The position numbers and the translations under genes were made by a program. From Occultella glacieicola (GTDB lineage Bacteria; Actinomycetota; Actinomycetes; Actinomycetales; Beutenbergiaceae), in the NCBI RefSeq assembly GCF_004353825.1, contig NZ_SMNA01000001.1, positions 1 to 64,000 on the forward strand: DNA of 64,000 nucleotides, read 5' to 3'. Positions 60,751 to 64,000 of this stretch are shown piece after piece. Under the pieces are notes generated by a model. The model saw only the letters and a program-made list of their open reading frames with translations, was not told the DNA's origin and ran no database searches. Within the stretch, counting starts at the first letter, position 1. Each line of letters starts with the position of its first letter.

Positions 60751-62280
60751 ATGACCGATGCAGCCGAACGGCGGCCGGACCGGGCCGGTGCCGCGGACTA
60801 TCGGCGACGCATGCTCGCCTGCTGGCGTGGGAAGGCCGTCGGCGGCACCCTCGGGCAGACGTTCGAGGGACTTGAAGGGCCACTCACGGCGTCCTTCTAC
60901 CACCCGGTGCCGACCGAGATGGTGCCGAACGACGACCTCGACCTGCAGGTCCTGTTCGCCTGCGTGCTCGCGGCGCAGGCGACCCCCCGGGTCGACCGGC
61001 TCGTCCTCGCCCGGGCTTGGGCCGACCACGTCCTGTTTCCCTGGAACGAGTACGGCGTGGGCATGCGCAACCTCGCCGAAGGGCTCCTTCCGCCCGAGAC
61101 CGGTTCGTTCGACAACTGGTTCACCTGCGGCGAGGGCGCCGCGATCCGCACCGAGCTGTGGGCCTGCCTGGCGCCGGGTGATCCCGACCTGGCCGGCCGG
61201 TACGCCTACGAGGACGCCTGCTTCGACCATGCCGGGGACGGGGTGACCGTGGCCGTCTTCCTCGCCCGACTCGCCTCGGCGGCCTTCGGCGAGCCCGAGG
61301 CCGACCCGCACCGGCTCCTCGACGTGGCGCTCGACGGCATCGACCCGGCGACCGGGATCGCCCGGGTGGTGGCCGACACCCGGCGCTGGCACGCCGAGGG
61401 CCTGGGCTGGCAGGCGGTCCGCGAGCGCATCGTCGACGCCTACGCCAACTCGGACTTCACCGACGTGCGGCCGAACACCGGATTCGTGGTGCTGGGCTGG
61501 CTCGCCGGCTCGGACTTCTCCGAACGCATCCTGATCACCAACAACTGCGGCGGGGACACCGACTCCTCCACCGCCACGCTCGGCGCCCTGCTGGCCATCA
61601 TCGACCCGGACGCCATCGATGACCGGTGGCTCGGGCCGATCGGAGACGACCTGGTACTCAACCCGGAGATCCGTGGGATCAGCGCCCCGCCGACCATCTC
61701 GGCGTTCGCGGACCTGGTCGACGGCCTCCGGGTCCGGCTGAACGGTGCCCCACCCCCCGATCCCGGCGAGCCCGTCACCCGCGGCGTGGGGCTCACCGTG
61801 CGCCGCGCCTGGGTGAACACGAACTTCGAGAGCTGGGCCGGACGGGACCTGACCGGTCTTCCACACGCGGGCGCGCCGCTACCGGACTTCGGCGTCGAGG
61901 CCACCGACGCGATGCTGCCCGGCACGTGGGTACGCCTGCCCCGCGAGGAGTTCGAGGACGTGATCCTGCTCCTGCACTATCCCCTCGACGGCCGCGGCCG
62001 GGACCGGGTGCGGATCATGGTCAACGGCACCGAGCACTTCCGGGCCTGGCTCGACGGCGAGTACCTGTTCGGCGCCCCGGGCACCCAGGCCATGTTCCCC
62101 GCGCCGCACAGCAGCCAGATCGGCCACGCCGTCGACCTCGACCTCCCGCCCGGTGAGCACACGCTCAGCCTCGCCCTGAGGCGCCCGCCGGCCTCCCGCC
62201 CGGTCGCCGAGTGGGTGGTGGGCGTGGCCGAGCTGCCCTCGTGCCTCTGGATCCCGAACGCCCTCCGAAGGACACCATGA
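60751..62280 (+). CDS. ADP-ribosylglycohydrolase-fold protein with C-terminal beta-sandwich
   Basis: 509 aa from ATG 60751 with GAAGGAG upstream. Residues about 15-330 are the ARH/DraG all-helical fold: RRRMLACWRGKAVGGTLGQT, the metal loop VPNDDLDLQVLFA (Asn60-Asp61-Asp62), FTCGEGAAIRTELWACLAPG, and the second metal motif TNNCGGDTDSSTATLGALLA (Asp269, Asp271). Residues about 345-509 are a separate beta domain (RAWVNTNFESWAGRDLTGLP, IMVNGTEHFRAWLDGEYLFG, HAVDLDLPPGEHTLSLALRR) like a jelly-roll carbohydrate-binding module. No signal peptide. The enzyme probably cleaves a glycosidic (perhaps ribosyl-type) bond of the imported compound. Confidence 0.82.
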   Translation: MTDAAERRPDRAGAADYRRRMLACWRGKAVGGTLGQTFEGLEGPLTASFYHPVPTEMVPNDDLDLQVLFACVLAAQATPRVDRLVLARAWADHVLFPWNEYGVGMRNLAEGLLPPETGSFDNWFTCGEGAAIRTELWACLAPGDPDLAGRYAYEDACFDHAGDGVTVAVFLARLASAAFGEPEADPHRLLDVALDGIDPATGIARVVADTRRWHAEGLGWQAVRERIVDAYANSDFTDVRPNTGFVVLGWLAGSDFSERILITNNCGGDTDSSTATLGALLAIIDPDAIDDRWLGPIGDDLVLNPEIRGISAPPTISAFADLVDGLRVRLNGAPPPDPGEPVTRGVGLTVRRAWVNTNFESWAGRDLTGLPHAGAPLPDFGVEATDAMLPGTWVRLPREEFEDVILLLHYPLDGRGRDRVRIMVNGTEHFRAWLDGEYLFGAPGTQAMFPAPHSSQIGHAVDLDLPPGEHTLSLALRRPPASRPVAEWVVGVAELPSCLWIPNALRRTP

Positions 62281-63539
62281 TCAGCATCGGCATCAGCGGC
62301 GCGGGCCTGTTCGCGGAGTCGTTCATCCCCCTGTTCGCGAAGCATCCGCTCGTGGAGCGGGTGGTCCTGGCCGACCTCATCCCCGACCGGCTCGCCGAGG
62401 TGGCCGCCCGGCACGGGATCACCGAGACGGCGGCCTCCCACGCGCAGCTGTGCGCGAGCGACGTGGACGCCGTCGCCATCTTCGCCCAGAGGCACCTGCA
62501 CGGACCGCTCACCATCGAAGCACTCGAGGCCGGCAAGCACGTCTACTGCGCGGTGCCGATCGCGTCGAGCCCGGCGGACGTCGAGCAGATCGTCGCCACG
62601 GTCGAACGAACCGGGCTCGTGTACGCCAGCGGTGAGACGTCCTACTACTACCCGCACACGATCTACTGCCGGGACCGGTACGCAGCCGGGGACTTCGGCG
62701 CGTTCGTCTACGGCGAGGGCAACTACCTCCACGACATGACGCACGGCTTCTACACGGCGTTCCAGCACAGCGGCGGTGAGCACTGGCGCCGCGTGGCCGG
62801 CTTCCCGCCGATGTACTACCCGACGCACTCGACCGGTGCCGTGCTCGGCGTGACCGGTGCCCGGGTGACCCAGGTCAGCTGCCTGGGCTACACCGACACC
62901 GAGGACGACGGCGTGTTCGGCACGGGTCGCAACGAGTGGGACAACCCGTTCTCGAACCAGACCGCGCTGATGCGCACCGACGACGGCGGGATGATGCGGA
63001 TCAACGAGTTCCGCCGGTCGGGCTGGCGCGGCCGGCACGGCAGCAACCCGCTCACCATCCACGGCACGCTCGCCTCGTACGAGGAGAACGCCGGTAGCCA
63101 GCTGTGGGTCGACCGTCAGGACGGGCCCACCGACGTGTCGGAGATCCTCGCCTGCGCCGCGCACACCCGGGACACCGAGACCGCCGGCGCCGGGGCCGCC
63201 GATCGTGCCGACCTGCACGAGGTGCTCCGGGAGGACTTCAACAGCCGCTACGCCTCCGTGCACCCCACCGCCCGACTGCCGCGGGTCTACGCCGGGCTGC
63301 GCAACGGTCACCTCGGGTCGCACCACTTCCTCGCCGACGACTTCGTGCGTGCCGTGCGTACCCGCTCCGTGCCACCGGTCAACGTGTGGGAGGCGGCGAA
63401 GTTCTGCCTGCCGGGCCTGCTCGCGCACGCCTCCAGCCTGGCCGGAGGGACCCAACTCGAGGTACCGGATCTCGGCGGGCCACCGCCGGACCGACCGCGT
63501 CTCGACCTCGACATCCCGGTGGAGGAGCTCATCGACTGA
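62277..63539 (+). CDS. Gfo/Idh/MocA family oxidoreductase
   Basis: 420 aa from ATG 62277, overlapping the previous stop (ATGA). The N-terminal Rossmann fold has ISIGISGAGLFAESFIPLFA and VVLADLIPDRLAEVAARHG, then VDAVAIFAQRHLHGPLTIEA and AGKHVYCAVPIASSPADVEQ. The C-terminal alpha/beta substrate domain follows (GEGNYLHDMTHGFYTAFQHS, WRRVAGFPPMYYPTHSTGAV, LHEVLREDFNSRYASVHPTA). NAD-dependent sugar or glycoside dehydrogenase, or an NAD-assisted glycosidase of the GH109/GH4 kind; which is not decidable. Coupled to the ADP-ribosylglycohydrolase-fold gene. Confidence 0.88.
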   Translation: MISIGISGAGLFAESFIPLFAKHPLVERVVLADLIPDRLAEVAARHGITETAASHAQLCASDVDAVAIFAQRHLHGPLTIEALEAGKHVYCAVPIASSPADVEQIVATVERTGLVYASGETSYYYPHTIYCRDRYAAGDFGAFVYGEGNYLHDMTHGFYTAFQHSGGEHWRRVAGFPPMYYPTHSTGAVLGVTGARVTQVSCLGYTDTEDDGVFGTGRNEWDNPFSNQTALMRTDDGGMMRINEFRRSGWRGRHGSNPLTIHGTLASYEENAGSQLWVDRQDGPTDVSEILACAAHTRDTETAGAGAADRADLHEVLREDFNSRYASVHPTARLPRVYAGLRNGHLGSHHFLADDFVRAVRTRSVPPVNVWEAAKFCLPGLLAHASSLAGGTQLEVPDLGGPPPDRPRLDLDIPVEELID

Positions 63540-63546
63540 TCCCGTT

Positions 63547-63571
63547 CCACCGGCCCCGCCGACCCCGGTGG
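63547..63571 (+). terminator. Weak hairpin after the dehydrogenase
   Basis: CCACCGG and CCGGTGG with an 11-nt loop, 8 bp after the stop at 63539. Short stem and no T-run, so it is a weak terminator or attenuator at best before the last gene. Confidence 0.3.
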
Positions 63572-63686
63572 GGCGGATCGTCGCTGCCAGAACTGCATGT
63601 TGGACCGGTCCCGCGCCTCGTGGGGCCGCGCCACCCGGGGCCCGCCGCGGGCGCCCGGGCGCACGGAACCAATGGAGGGAATGCAG

Positions 63687-64000
63687 ATGCACGCTCACAC
63701 CCAGCCCGACCCCCAGTCCCGGGCCGCACAGAACCCCGACCTGACCCGCGCGGGAGTGTCCCGGCGCGCGGTCCTCCTCGGCACCGCCGGGCTCACGGGT
63801 GCCCTGGCCCTCGGCGCCGCCAGCACCTCCCGCGCCTGGGCCACGTCGGAGGGGACCGTACTGCCGCTCGTCGACCCGCTCGGTGCGCCGCCGGATCGCA
63901 CCGCGTTCGAGGACTCCGAACAGGTTCTCGCCGGCTACCTGACGGTGGTCGCCCCGATGGCGAACAGCATCCGGGACCTGGATCCGAACTACGGCTGGAT
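63687..64000 (+). CDS. Tat-exported protein, cut by the right edge
   Basis: 104 residues visible from ATG 63687; GGAGGG ends seven bases upstream, which favours this ATG over the one at 63681. A twin-arginine signal (VSRRAVLLGTAGLTGALALG, cleavage near RAWA) is followed by TSEGTVLPLVDPLG and LAGYLTVVAPMANSIRDLDP. No recognised domain in the part present. By context it is a secreted protein, possibly glycan-active, belonging to the same sugar locus. Confidence 0.7.
   Translation, partial: MHAHTQPDPQSRAAQNPDLTRAGVSRRAVLLGTAGLTGALALGAASTSRAWATSEGTVLPLVDPLGAPPDRTAFEDSEQVLAGYLTVVAPMANSIRDLDPNYGW

Overview
This window is a very G+C-rich actinobacterial chromosome segment, with strong G/C preference at third codon positions throughout. 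Gene content points to a flagellated member of the Micrococcales (Cellulomonas, Georgenia, Ruania or Beutenbergia-like). The evidence is a flagellar operon of the type found in motile actinobacteria, class Ib ribonucleotide reductase, F420-type oxidoreductases, an ECF sigma factor paired with a membrane protein, and a sugar ABC importer with no ATPase gene of its own. I see no rRNA, tRNA, CRISPR array, insertion sequence or prophage. The genus is inference only.

Layout. 1-13841: flagellar late-assembly and export operon, all on +, in the order fliK (cut by the left edge), flgD, flgE, flbD, motA, motB, fliM, fliN, fliO, fliP, fliQ, fliR, flhB, flhA, an flhF-like gene without a P-loop, csrA, and a small unknown gene. 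Most joints are overlaps or gaps of a few bases, which suggests one translationally coupled unit. 14024-24810: accessory housekeeping. It holds small unknown genes, a luciferase-like oxidoreductase, an ECF sigma factor with its membrane partner, an aldo/keto reductase divergent from a LuxR-type regulator across a two-dyad operator, a DUF4287 protein, a macrolide-kinase-like protein, an MFS transporter whose end overlaps a convergent membrane gene by 211 bp, and a decayed VapBC toxin-antitoxin pair. 24882-31303: two large secreted proteins transcribed divergently. One is a discoidin-decorated protein with a glycosidase-like centre and the other is a GH20 beta-N-acetylhexosaminidase.

31368-43545: mixed metabolism and stress genes, including an AraC-DinB fusion, a reductase, a GNAT, a FocA/NirC channel, YjbR, a small terpenoid-cyclase-fold protein, a luciferase-like enzyme with a TIGR04076 protein, an NhaC antiporter, malate:quinone oxidoreductase, Nudix and ankyrin proteins, and a phosphotransferase. 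43571-47567: the nrdHIEF operon for class Ib ribonucleotide reductase on the minus strand, with an NrdR-like box upstream. 47568-48650 is about 1 kb without a convincing gene; it carries DnaA-box-like sites and a G-quadruplex motif. 48651-52445 is a giant secreted metallophosphoesterase with an internally duplicated module, followed by a racemase and an SDR enzyme.

54408-64000 is a carbohydrate-uptake and processing locus: FAD oxidoreductase, divergent LacI regulator, binding lipoprotein, two permeases, an ADP-ribosylglycohydrolase-fold protein with an extra C-terminal beta-sandwich, a Gfo/Idh/MocA dehydrogenase, and the start of a Tat-exported protein. This is the most interesting part of the window. 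A phosphoglycan- or riboside-processing role is conceivable, but the substrate cannot be read from sequence. A perfect palindrome with core ACATCGATGT lies both in this locus's promoter region and upstream of the discoidin protein 29 kb away, which suggests a shared LacI-type regulon.
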